A DNA stretch of 64,000 bases from Pedobacter glucosidilyticus (lineage in GTDB: Bacteria; Bacteroidota; Bacteroidia; Sphingobacteriales; Sphingobacteriaceae), in NCBI RefSeq assembly GCF_002483235.1, contig NZ_DLHN01000028.1:247-64246 (forward strand), written 5' to 3'. Of the stretch, positions 36,271 to 44,684 are shown piece by piece (position 1 is the first letter of the stretch; each line of letters starts with the position of its first letter). The position numbers and the translations under genes were made by a program. The notes beneath the pieces are model-generated. The model worked only from the letters and a program-made list of their open reading frames with translations. It had not been told where the DNA came from and made no database searches.

Positions 36271-38888
36271 AACAAAGCATCATGCAATCAAAGAAATATT
36301 TGATAATACTTAGTTTTTTAACCTTTTCTATCCTTAGTCACGCTCAAACTTATAAATTTCAAGACGACCGTTTAAGTGCCGAGGAACGTTCTGAAAACTT
36401 AGTGAGTTTATTAAGCCTAGAAGAGAAAGTAGGCCAAATGTTAAACGCTGCACCTGCAATTCCAAGATTGGGTATTCCTGCTTATGATTGGTGGAATGAG
36501 GTTTTACATGGTGTAGCTCGTACACCTTATTATACTACTGTTTTTCCGCAAGCCATAGCTATGGCCGCAACTTTTAACCCAGATGCTTTAAATAAAATGG
36601 CAGATTATGCCGCTTTAGAAGGTAGGGCTATTTATAATGATGCCATTAAAACAGGAAAGTCTGGCCAACGTTATGTAGGTCTAACTTATTGGACACCCAA
36701 TATCAATATTTTTAGAGACCCACGTTGGGGCCGTGGACAAGAAACGTATGGTGAAGACCCATATTTAACAGGAACTTTAGGAAAAGCATTTGTAAAAGGT
36801 TTGCAGGGTGATGATCCTAAGTATTTAAAAGCCGCAGCTTGTGCAAAACACTATGCGGTTCATAGTGGGCCAGAGCCATCCCGACATGTTTTTAATGTTT
36901 CGCCAACCATGTACGATTTATGGGATACTTATTTACCCGCGTTTAAAGATTTGGTTGTTGATGCCAAAGTAGCTGGTGTTATGTGTGCTTATAATGCTTT
37001 TAAAGGTCAACCTTGTTGTGCTAGTGATGATTTGATGACTGATATTCTAAGAAATCAATGGCAATTTAAAGGTTATGTAACTTCAGATTGTTGGGCTATT
37101 GATGATTTTTATAAAAACCATAAAACCCATCCAGATGCTGCTAGTGCAGCAGCTGATGCCGTGATACATGGTACCGATATTGATTGCGGAACAGCAGCCT
37201 ACAAAGCATTGGTAGATGCTGTTAAACAAGGCAAAATATCAGAGAAACAAATAGATATTTCTGTACAAAGGTTATTTACCATACGTTTTAGATTAGGGAT
37301 GTTTGATGATGTTGCTAAAGTAAAATATGCTCAAACACCAAAATCTGTTTTAGAAAGTCAAGCACATCAGGCTCATGCCTTAAAAATGGCCAGAGAATCC
37401 ATGGTATTGTTAAAAAATCAAAACCAAATCTTACCACTAAGTAAAAACTTAAAGAAAATTGTTGTCTTAGGTCCAAATGCTGATAACACCATTGCCGTTT
37501 TAGGTAATTATAATGGTATACCATCCACAACCATCACAGCATTAAAAGGTATTCAAGACAAAGTAGGGGCACAAACACAAGTGGTTTATGAACAAGCAGT
37601 TAATTTTACCAATGATACTTTGTTAAGGTATATTAATCTTGATAACTATTTTTCTTTTGAAGGCAAGCAAGGTTTTAAAGCAGAATATTTTGATAACCAA
37701 AACCTAAGTGGTCTTCCAATTTTTGTAAGAAATGAAAAATCAATACAAAACTTTTGGCAAGAAGGGCAAATTGTAGTTAATAATCTAAAAGCTTACAATT
37801 TTTCAGCTCGGTACACAGCAGATTATAAAGCTCATGAAACAGGAGAAATCACTTTTGAACTAGAAGGTGATGATGGCTATAAATTCTTTATTAATGGTAA
37901 GGAAGTTTTAAACGCATGGACAAGAAATAGGTGGGGCGCAAAAACATTTAAACTTGCTATAGAAAAAGATAAAGTTTATCGTTTGGTGGTAGAATATCAG
38001 CAAACAGAAGGAAAAGCATCCATTCAGTTAAGAACCGGAACGCGTTACAAGCAAGATTTTGATGCTTTAGCTAAAAAACATCAAGATGCTGATGCTTTCA
38101 TTTTTGTGGGTGGGATATCACCTCAATTAGAAGGCGAAGAAATGCCTGTGAATTATCCAGGCTTTAACGGTGGCGATAGAACTTCTATTTTGTTGCCTCA
38201 GGTTCAAACAGATTTGATGAAAGCCTTAAAGAAAACACAAAAACCCATTGTTTTTGTGATGATGACTGGCAGCGCTATTGCTACTCCTTGGGAAGCAGCT
38301 CATGTACCAGCTATCATCAATGCGTGGTATGCTGGCCAATCTGCAGGCACCGCTATTGCTGATGTTATTTTTGGCGATTATAATCCATCAGGTAAATTAC
38401 CTTTAACTTTTTATGCCTCTGATAAAGATTTACCAGATTTTGAGGACTATAACATGGCTAACAGAACTTACAAATACTTTAAAGGTAAAGCACTTTTTCC
38501 TTTTGGCTATGGTTTAAGCTATACCAATTTTAATTATACTTGGGATAATAAGCCCTCACAAAACGTTTATAAAGAAAACGAGATTATCAATACAGCTGTA
38601 AATATTAAAAATATAGGTAATAAAGACGGAGATGAGGTACTACAAGTTTATATCAAATATCCGCAAAGCGATAAGTTGTTGCCTTTAAAAGAATTAAGGT
38701 ATTATAAAAGATTATCCATAAACCAAAAACAATCAGCCAATACTAAAATAAATATCCCTATCAACGATTTAAAAAAATGGGACGATACTAAACAAGCTTT
38801 AACTTTGGTGTCAGGAAAATATGGCTTATTTATTGGTTCTCATTCAGAAGACGCTAAACTAAATTTTGAATTCTTTGTTCAAAACTAA
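36267..38888 (+). CDS. GH3 glycoside hydrolase with inserted PA14 domain
   Basis: The 873-residue protein has a signal peptide ending near SHAQ (about residue 27; a second ATG at codon 6 is possible). The catalytic barrel has NEVLHGVAR, TYGEDPYLTG, KHYAVHSGPEPSRH and FKGYVTSDCWAI, where Asp274 is the expected nucleophile. A PA14 domain is inserted at about 465-595 (GFKAEYFDNQNLSGLP, EGDDGYKFFING), followed by the second sandwich (SGKLPLTFY, FPFGYGLSYTNF) and a fibronectin III-like tail. GH3 enzymes cut terminal beta-linked glucose, xylose or similar sugars. Start overlaps the GH2 stop by four bases (ATGA). Last enzyme of the operon. Confidence 0.94.
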   Translation: MKQSIMQSKKYLIILSFLTFSILSHAQTYKFQDDRLSAEERSENLVSLLSLEEKVGQMLNAAPAIPRLGIPAYDWWNEVLHGVARTPYYTTVFPQAIAMAATFNPDALNKMADYAALEGRAIYNDAIKTGKSGQRYVGLTYWTPNINIFRDPRWGRGQETYGEDPYLTGTLGKAFVKGLQGDDPKYLKAAACAKHYAVHSGPEPSRHVFNVSPTMYDLWDTYLPAFKDLVVDAKVAGVMCAYNAFKGQPCCASDDLMTDILRNQWQFKGYVTSDCWAIDDFYKNHKTHPDAASAAADAVIHGTDIDCGTAAYKALVDAVKQGKISEKQIDISVQRLFTIRFRLGMFDDVAKVKYAQTPKSVLESQAHQAHALKMARESMVLLKNQNQILPLSKNLKKIVVLGPNADNTIAVLGNYNGIPSTTITALKGIQDKVGAQTQVVYEQAVNFTNDTLLRYINLDNYFSFEGKQGFKAEYFDNQNLSGLPIFVRNEKSIQNFWQEGQIVVNNLKAYNFSARYTADYKAHETGEITFELEGDDGYKFFINGKEVLNAWTRNRWGAKTFKLAIEKDKVYRLVVEYQQTEGKASIQLRTGTRYKQDFDALAKKHQDADAFIFVGGISPQLEGEEMPVNYPGFNGGDRTSILLPQVQTDLMKALKKTQKPIVFVMMTGSAIATPWEAAHVPAIINAWYAGQSAGTAIADVIFGDYNPSGKLPLTFYASDKDLPDFEDYNMANRTYKYFKGKALFPFGYGLSYTNFNYTWDNKPSQNVYKENEIINTAVNIKNIGNKDGDEVLQVYIKYPQSDKLLPLKELRYYKRLSINQKQSANTKINIPINDLKKWDDTKQALTLVSGKYGLFIGSHSEDAKLNFEFFVQN

Positions 38889-38923
38889 AACTTGCGTTAT
38901 TTGTGATAGGAACAAAATAATTT

Positions 38924-39895
38924 ATGGAAGATATTTATGATATCATCATTATTGGTGGTGGCCCTATTGGATTAGCCTGTGCCATAAAAGCGCAACAAGC
39001 TAAGCTCAGTTATTTAATTATTGAAAAAGGATGTTTAGTAAACTCTATTTACAATTATCCACAAAACATGACTTTCTTTTCTACATCAGAAAAGTTAGAG
39101 ATTGGCGATGTTCCTTTTGTTTCTAATCATCCAAAACCTACCCGGTCTGAGGCATTAGAATATTACCGCAGAGTTGCCTTAAAATTCAAGCTTCAGATAA
39201 AGCTTTTTGAAGAAGTAAAAACTTTGGATAGAAAACAGCATTATGAAATTGTAACATCAAAAAACCGATATCAATCCAGAAATATCATCATATCAACTGG
39301 ATTTTATGATTTACCTGTATTATTAAATGTACGTGGTGAGGGTTTGCCAAAAGTTTATCATTATTATAAAGACCCCCATTATTTTGCTTTACAGAAAGTT
39401 ATAGTGGTTGGTGCTAGTAATTCATCTGTAGATGCTGCCTTAGAATGTTATAGAAAAGGTGCTGATGTTACGATGATTGTTAGAGCAGATGATATTGGTG
39501 AACGAGTTAAATATTGGGTTAGACCTGATATTAAAAACCGCATTGAAGAAGGTGTTATAAAAGCATATTTTAAATCATCTATCAAAGAAATAAGAGCAAA
39601 TGAAGTTATTGTTGAAACCTCTGATGGTGAAATAAGCCTAGAAAATGATTTTGTTTTAGCCCTAACAGGTTATCAACCTAATTTTGAGTTTTTAAATAAA
39701 ATGGGAATTACTTTAACCGATGATGAAAAAAAATATCCTCAACACCATCCAGATACTATGGAAACCAATAGAGAGGGTATTTATTTAGCTGGGGTAATTT
39801 GTGGAGGTATGGATACCCATCTTTGGTTTATAGAAAACTCTAGAGAACATGCTGATAAGATTATCAATGCAATATTAGCTAAAAATCAAAGTTAA
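38924..39895 (+). CDS. ypdA: YpdA-type flavoprotein (putative bacillithiol disulfide reductase)
   Basis: The 323-residue protein has two nucleotide-binding motifs, GGGPIGLACA for FAD near residue 11 and VVGASNSSVDAALE for NADPH near 163, and lacks the CxxC of thioredoxin reductase, matching the YpdA/Bdr family. Family members reduce oxidised bacillithiol; several Bacteroidota carry bacillithiol genes, so the role is plausible but bacillithiol synthesis genes are not in this window. It follows GH3 by 35 bases and might be read through from it, yet its role has no clear link to glycan use. Confidence 0.85.
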   Translation: MEDIYDIIIIGGGPIGLACAIKAQQAKLSYLIIEKGCLVNSIYNYPQNMTFFSTSEKLEIGDVPFVSNHPKPTRSEALEYYRRVALKFKLQIKLFEEVKTLDRKQHYEIVTSKNRYQSRNIIISTGFYDLPVLLNVRGEGLPKVYHYYKDPHYFALQKVIVVGASNSSVDAALECYRKGADVTMIVRADDIGERVKYWVRPDIKNRIEEGVIKAYFKSSIKEIRANEVIVETSDGEISLENDFVLALTGYQPNFEFLNKMGITLTDDEKKYPQHHPDTMETNREGIYLAGVICGGMDTHLWFIENSREHADKIINAILAKNQS

Positions 39896-39967
39896 GTTTC
39901 AAACATTTAAGCTTAAAAAAAGAGGCTGTCTAATCACCATTTTTTGTTGGGCTTAACAGAGCCGAAG

Positions 39968-39992
39968 CCTCTTCTAAGTAGTATAGAAGAGG
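39968..39992. terminator. Inverted repeat between convergent ypdA and purB
   Basis: CCTCTTCTA (39968-39976) and TAGAAGAGG (39984-39992) form a perfect 9-base stem with a 7-base loop. A second, competing pairing joins AGAGGCT at 39921-39927 with AGCCTCT at 39966-39972. Its place between converging genes suggests a bidirectional stop, but T-runs are not next to the short stem. Confidence 0.45.
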
Positions 39993-40031
39993 ATATCGAC
40001 CACGCTTAATGTAGCATCTAATCCAAACCTT

Positions 40032-41378
40032 TTAAAATATTCCTGTATAATTAGATGGGGTAATTTGTTTTAATTCGGCTTTTATAGCATCAGAAACATC
40101 CAAAGTATTCACAAACTCGGCAATAACAGCTGCATTAATACCAGTATTGGTACGTGTTAAAGCTTTTAAAGCTTCGTAAGGGTTAGGGTAGTTTTCTCTC
40201 CTTAAAATTGTTTGAATAGCTTCTGCCACTACAGCCCAGTTATCCTCTAAATCTTGTGCAATAGCATCTTGGTTTAACAATAATTTATTTAAACCTTTAA
40301 CCGTAGATTTTAAGGCAATTAAAGTATGTGCTAATGGCACACCCACGTTTCTTAAAACGGTAGAATCTGTTAAATCTCTTTGTAAACGACTAACAGGTAA
40401 TTTAGCAGCCAGATGCTCGTAAAGGGCATTTGCAATACCCACATTTCCTTCAGAGTTTTCAAAATCAATAGGGTTAACTTTATGTGGCATAGCAGATGAG
40501 CCAACTTCGCCAGCTTTTATTTTTTGTTTGAAGTAGTTCATAGAGATATAAGTCCACATATCTCTATCTAAATCTAATATGATATTATTGATTCTTTTCA
40601 GCGCATCAAATTGTGCCGCAAGATTATCGTAATGCTCTATTTGTGTGGTGTATTGAGAACGACTTAAACCTAATTGTTGGTTTACAAATTTATTACCGAA
40701 ATCTTGCCAATTGATGTTGCCATAAGCTATATGGTGGGCATTAAAGTTTCCGGTAGCACCACCAAATTTAGCCGCAAAAGGAACAGCTTTTAGTTGTTCG
40801 TATTGTTTTTCTAAACGCTCTACAAAAACCAAAATTTCTTTACCCAATTTAGTTGGCGATGCAGGCTGCCCATGCGTATGGGCTAGTAAAGAAATATCTT
40901 TCCAATCAGCAGCTAATTGTTTTAATAAAGCAATTAAAGCCTCTATTTCTGGATAAATAACTTGTTCTAAACCTAATTTTAAAGAATAAGGAATAGCTGT
41001 ATTGTTGATGTCTTGTGAGGTTAGACCAAAATGGATAAACTCTTTAAACTCGCCTAAGCCTAATTCATCAAATCTGTTTTTGATAAAATATTCTACCGCT
41101 TTAACATCGTGGTTGGTGGTTTTTTCAATCTCTTTAATTTCTAAAGTATACGCTTCTCTAAAGTCTTGATAAATCTTTCTTAAATCAGAAAACTTTTTAG
41201 TATCAAAGTTTTGAAGTTGTGGCAGCTTTACTTCGCATAAAGCAATAAAGTATTCTATTTCAACAAAAACACGGTATTTGATTAAACCAGCCTCAGAAAA
41301 AAACTCACCTAATTGTTTAGTTGCTTGATGATATCTGCCATCAACCGGAGAAATTGCGTATAAAGAAGATAAACTCAT
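40032..41378 (-). CDS. purB: Adenylosuccinate lyase
   Basis: The 448-residue protein belongs to the fumarase/aspartase superfamily and has the signature GSSAMPHKVNPIDFENSEGN near residue 292, plus HGQPASPTKLGKE and TSQDINNTAI. The N-terminal LYAISPVDGRYHQATKQLGEFFSEAGLIKYR is specific to PurB of the E. coli type. It splits adenylosuccinate and SAICAR, giving fumarate, in purine synthesis. Single leftward gene with its own -7 box close to the start codon. Confidence 0.97.
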   Translation of the reverse strand: MSLSSLYAISPVDGRYHQATKQLGEFFSEAGLIKYRVFVEIEYFIALCEVKLPQLQNFDTKKFSDLRKIYQDFREAYTLEIKEIEKTTNHDVKAVEYFIKNRFDELGLGEFKEFIHFGLTSQDINNTAIPYSLKLGLEQVIYPEIEALIALLKQLAADWKDISLLAHTHGQPASPTKLGKEILVFVERLEKQYEQLKAVPFAAKFGGATGNFNAHHIAYGNINWQDFGNKFVNQQLGLSRSQYTTQIEHYDNLAAQFDALKRINNIILDLDRDMWTYISMNYFKQKIKAGEVGSSAMPHKVNPIDFENSEGNVGIANALYEHLAAKLPVSRLQRDLTDSTVLRNVGVPLAHTLIALKSTVKGLNKLLLNQDAIAQDLEDNWAVVAEAIQTILRRENYPNPYEALKALTRTNTGINAAVIAEFVNTLDVSDAIKAELKQITPSNYTGIF

Positions 41379-41392
41379 GATAAAAATTTTTG

Positions 41393-41400
41393 CAAAAATA
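41393..41400 (-). promoter_or_regulatory. -7 box of purB
   Basis: Read on the minus strand this is TATTTTTG, a match to TAnnTTTG, 15 bases before the purB ATG. A matching -33 TTTG at the right distance was not found, so the call is moderate. Transcription from it would give a very short leader. Confidence 0.4.
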
Positions 41401-41484
41401 CAAAAATGAGTGGGATAGGCTAAGGAAAGATGAAATGATTCTCAAAAAATCCATCATTGAATTACGAAAAATAAAATTTTTAGA

Positions 41485-41521
41485 GGAAACTTTGGAAATG
41501 ATAAAAGTTTCCATAGTTTTG
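41485..41521 (+). promoter_or_regulatory. Promoter and TetR-type operator of the efflux operon
   Basis: TTTG at 41491-41494 and TAGTTTTG at 41514-41521 are 19 bases apart, an exact Bacteroidota promoter. A perfect inverted repeat, GGAAACTTT (41485-41493) and AAAGTTTCC (41504-41512) with a 10-base spacer, covers the -33 box and reaches the -7 box. A dimeric TetR repressor bound to it would block RNA polymerase, so the TetR gene beginning at 41538 very likely controls itself and the pump genes. Confidence 0.8.
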
Positions 41522-41537
41522 TCAGCGATTAGAAATT

Positions 41538-42149
41538 ATGGAAGAAGTGCAGTTATACATCATTAAAGAAGCAGAGAAACTGTTTATGAAATACGGTTTG
41601 CGCAGTGTTACCATGGATGACATTGCCAAACATTTAGGTATGTCTAAAAAAACACTCTATGTAAATTTTAAGGATAAGAATGATTTGGTGAACCACATGT
41701 TTACCACCATTTTAAAGGAAGACGAGTGTCAGTTAGATTGTTGTAGTGCCGAGGCTGAAAACGCAATAGATGAGATGTTCAAAATCATGAATTATCTAAA
41801 AGATAGCCTGTCTGGTATCAATCCGATAGTTTTTTACGATTTAGAGAAATATCATACAGAAGCAAATGGTATTATGAAAGATTTTAAACATGGCCATATT
41901 TTACAGAAATGTAAAATCAATTTAGAACGTGGTATAAAAGAAGGTTTGTATCGCGATGATTTAAATATCGAAGTTTTGGCAGCTTCAAGGGTAAGCCAGA
42001 TAGATTGGGTATTTGAATCAGACTTGGTACGAGGCGGAAAATATAGTTTATATGAAGTCATAACCGAACTTACTAACCACTTTTTATGTGGTGTAGCAAC
42101 TCAAAAAGGATTAGAATTAATAACAGAATATAAAGACAAGTACAAATAG
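41538..42149 (+). CDS. TetR/AcrR-family transcription regulator
   Basis: The 203-residue protein has a TetR N-terminal helix-turn-helix at about 8-52 (AEKLFMKYGLRSVTMDDIAKHLGMSKKTLYVNFKDKNDLV). The rest is an all-alpha ligand and dimer domain, with no recognised ligand. It leads the TolC/HlyD/RND operon (7 bases to the next gene), so it probably senses a pump substrate. Such regulators in front of RND pumps normally act as repressors. Confidence 0.93.
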   Translation: MEEVQLYIIKEAEKLFMKYGLRSVTMDDIAKHLGMSKKTLYVNFKDKNDLVNHMFTTILKEDECQLDCCSAEAENAIDEMFKIMNYLKDSLSGINPIVFYDLEKYHTEANGIMKDFKHGHILQKCKINLERGIKEGLYRDDLNIEVLAASRVSQIDWVFESDLVRGGKYSLYEVITELTNHFLCGVATQKGLELITEYKDKYK

Positions 42150-42156
42150 TAAACAC

Positions 42157-43509
42157 ATGATAGCCAACAGAATGCTGCTTGCAGCAATTTTAAGTTTAAT
42201 TTCTTCTTCTGTTTTACTGGCCCAAACAGATACGGTAACTACGCATAGTTTTACCTTAGAAGAATGTATACAATATGCTTATAAACATCAAACAGATGTT
42301 TTAAATGCTGATATAGACCAGAAAATTGCCGATGCTAAAGTAAAAGAAACCATTGGTATAGGTTTACCACAAATTAGTGGAAATGCAACGTTTCAGGATT
42401 TTTTGAAGATACCAACATCTTTGATACCCTCAGAAATCTTTGGTGGTACTCCAGGTACTTTTACTCCAGTACAATTTGGGGTTAAATATCAATCAAGTAC
42501 AGGTATAGACGTTAGTCAGCTTTTATTTGATGGTAGTTACATCGTAGGTTTACAAGCCTCTAAAACTTTTAAAGAGTTGTCTCAGAGAGCTTTTACAAGA
42601 ACCAAGATAGAAACCAATGTAGCAGTAAGAAAGGCTTATTACATGGTTTTGGTAAATAATGAGCAATTAGACTTGTTAAATGCAAATATTAGCCAATTAG
42701 AAGAGCAGTTAAAACAAACAAAAGCTTTAAATGAAAATGGTTTTGCAGAAAAAATTGATGTAGATAGGTTAAATGTATTGTATAATAACCTAATTACCGA
42801 AAGAGAAAACATAAAACGTTTATTAGCGCTAGGCAACCAAATGTTGAAGTTTCAAATTGGAATGCCAGTAGAACATACGCTTATAGTAGAGGGCAAAATT
42901 GCTGATGTTAACTTAGCTGATACAGAAGAAGTAGTATTAGATACTACGGCTTATAAAAGCAGGATTGAGTATAGCCTAAGCCAAACTCAAATTAAGTTAA
43001 ACGAGTTAGACCTAAAAAGATACAAATCTCAATACTTGCCTAGTTTAGCAGCTTTTGGTTCTGGTGCTTACCAATTTCAAAGCAACAATTTTAGCCAACT
43101 TTACGATAATAGATTCCCAACGGTAGTGGTAGGTTTACAATTAAATGTACCTATTTTTAGTGGTTTCCAAAAAGCAAACCGGGTAGCACAGGCAAAACTT
43201 GCTCTACAAAAGTCAAATAATGATTTATTTCAGGTTAAAAACTACATCAATCTGGAGATTAAAAGTAGTGCAACCAATTTCAGAAATAGTATAGCTTCTT
43301 TAAACAACCAAAGAGCCAATCTAAACTTAGCTAACGAAATTTTAAGAGTTTCTAAAATTAAATACGAACAAGGTGTGGGGTCTAGTATAGAGGTTACACA
43401 AGCGCAAACATCATTAAAAGAAGCAGAAAATAACTATATCAATGCGTTGTATGATGCTTTAGTAAACAAAGTTAACTTAGATAAAGCAAGCGGTAAAATC
43501 AATGAATAA
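42157..43509 (+). CDS. TolC-family outer membrane efflux protein
   Basis: The 450-residue protein has a signal peptide ending near LLAQ (residue 23) and the two OEP repeats seen as long alpha-helical coiled-coil stretches (for example LNANISQLEEQLKQTKALNENGFAEKIDVDRL and LANEILRVSKIKYEQGVGSSIEVTQAQTSLKEAENNYINAL). It forms the outer-membrane exit duct for the RND pump encoded downstream. The gene overlaps the adaptor region if the adaptor were started at 43502. Confidence 0.94.
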   Translation: MIANRMLLAAILSLISSSVLLAQTDTVTTHSFTLEECIQYAYKHQTDVLNADIDQKIADAKVKETIGIGLPQISGNATFQDFLKIPTSLIPSEIFGGTPGTFTPVQFGVKYQSSTGIDVSQLLFDGSYIVGLQASKTFKELSQRAFTRTKIETNVAVRKAYYMVLVNNEQLDLLNANISQLEEQLKQTKALNENGFAEKIDVDRLNVLYNNLITERENIKRLLALGNQMLKFQIGMPVEHTLIVEGKIADVNLADTEEVVLDTTAYKSRIEYSLSQTQIKLNELDLKRYKSQYLPSLAAFGSGAYQFQSNNFSQLYDNRFPTVVVGLQLNVPIFSGFQKANRVAQAKLALQKSNNDLFQVKNYINLEIKSSATNFRNSIASLNNQRANLNLANEILRVSKIKYEQGVGSSIEVTQAQTSLKEAENNYINALYDALVNKVNLDKASGKINE

Positions 43510-43534
43510 TCAAAAAAATATAATCCATAATACA

Positions 43535-44623
43535 ATGAGAAATTTTATATACCTAACCGTTATCGTGTTTTTAGCAGCTTGCGGAAGCGGCGATGATAAT
43601 AAGAAAGCACAGCTAGATAAGCTTAAAAAAGAACAAGCAGAAATAAATGCTAAAATAGTAAAGCTTGAAGCCGAACTAGGCTCTAATCAAGACACTTTAG
43701 CTAAAGATGTTAATGTTTACGAAGTTAAATCATCAACCTTTAAAAACTATATAGAAATACAAGGTAGGGTAGATGCCGAAGAAAACGTACAAGTTAACCC
43801 TGAGGCTGCTGGTGTGCTTACCAAAATATTTGTAAATATTGGTCAAAACGTATCTAAAGGACAAGTTATAGCTCAGATAGATGATGCTGTTCTTCGTCAG
43901 AGTATGGCGCAGTTACAAACACAGTTAGATTTAGCAACCAATTTATACAACCGTCAAAAAAATCTTTGGGACCAGAAAATTGGTACCGAAGTACAGTTCC
44001 TAAATGCTAAAACCCAAAAAGAAGGTTTAGAAAAGCAAATGGCGGTTTTAAGACAACAAGCAGCTATGTACAAAGTAAAATCGCCAATTAATGGTACCAT
44101 AGACCAATTAGATTGGAAAATTGGCATGGCTGTACAACCAGGCGCACCAGGTGTAAGAATTGTAAATGCTAATGATTTAAAAGCAAAAGCATTGTTATCA
44201 GAGACTTACGCTTCAAGAATAGATAAAGGTGATGAAGTAGAAATCATCATTCCTGATGCTAAAGATTCTTTAACCACCAAAATTTCTTTCACTTCTAAAG
44301 TGATAGATCCAGCCTCAAGAAGCTTTAGTGTAGAGGTAAATTTGCCAAGCAAAAAAATCTATCGCCCTAACATGCTAGCAGTTTTAAGAATTGTTGATTA
44401 CGAAAAAGCAAATGCTTTAACCGTACCCATCAAAGCAGTACAAAAATCAGAAGCAGGAGATTATTTACTAGTTGCTGATAACGGAAAGGCAAAACGTGTA
44501 GCCGTTAAAATAGGTAATGTTTATAACGGTATGGCAGAAGTGTTAAGTGGTTTAAATACTGGTGATAAAGTTATCACAATAGGCTTTAACAACCTTAACG
44601 AAGGTGATTTAGTTAAGTTTTAA
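43535..44623 (+). CDS. HlyD-family RND periplasmic adaptor lipoprotein
   Basis: Starting at the ATG at 43535 the protein has a lipoprotein signal with lipobox LAAC (MRNFIYLTVIVFLAACGSG). An upstream in-frame ATG at 43502 adds 11 polar residues and would spoil the signal. A coiled coil (about 25-48) is followed by the lipoyl-type half motifs (VQVNPEAAGVLTKIFVNIGQNVSKGQVIAQIDD and MYKVKSPINGTIDQLDWKIGMAVQPG), a hairpin of about 55 residues between them, and beta-barrel and membrane-proximal domains. It links the pump to the TolC duct. Confidence 0.92.
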   Translation: MRNFIYLTVIVFLAACGSGDDNKKAQLDKLKKEQAEINAKIVKLEAELGSNQDTLAKDVNVYEVKSSTFKNYIEIQGRVDAEENVQVNPEAAGVLTKIFVNIGQNVSKGQVIAQIDDAVLRQSMAQLQTQLDLATNLYNRQKNLWDQKIGTEVQFLNAKTQKEGLEKQMAVLRQQAAMYKVKSPINGTIDQLDWKIGMAVQPGAPGVRIVNANDLKAKALLSETYASRIDKGDEVEIIIPDAKDSLTTKISFTSKVIDPASRSFSVEVNLPSKKIYRPNMLAVLRIVDYEKANALTVPIKAVQKSEAGDYLLVADNGKAKRVAVKIGNVYNGMAEVLSGLNTGDKVITIGFNNLNEGDLVKF

Positions 44624-44648
44624 TCGTACCATAAATAAGATGTTTTTA

Positions 44649-44665
44649 CCTGTTTATAAAACAGG
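44649..44665 (+). other. Hairpin between adaptor and pump genes
   Basis: CCTGTTT-ATA-AAACAGG is a perfect 7-base stem in the 61-base gap before the RND gene. No T-run follows, so it is more likely an mRNA processing or stability element than a terminator. Confidence 0.4.
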
Positions 44666-44684
44666 GTTGATTAAATAAACAACA

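Noticed and set aside
39921..39973. Insertion-sequence end (AGAGGCT ... AGCCTCT)
   Set aside because: No transposase remnant or target duplication is visible; a terminator pair between convergent genes is enough to explain it.
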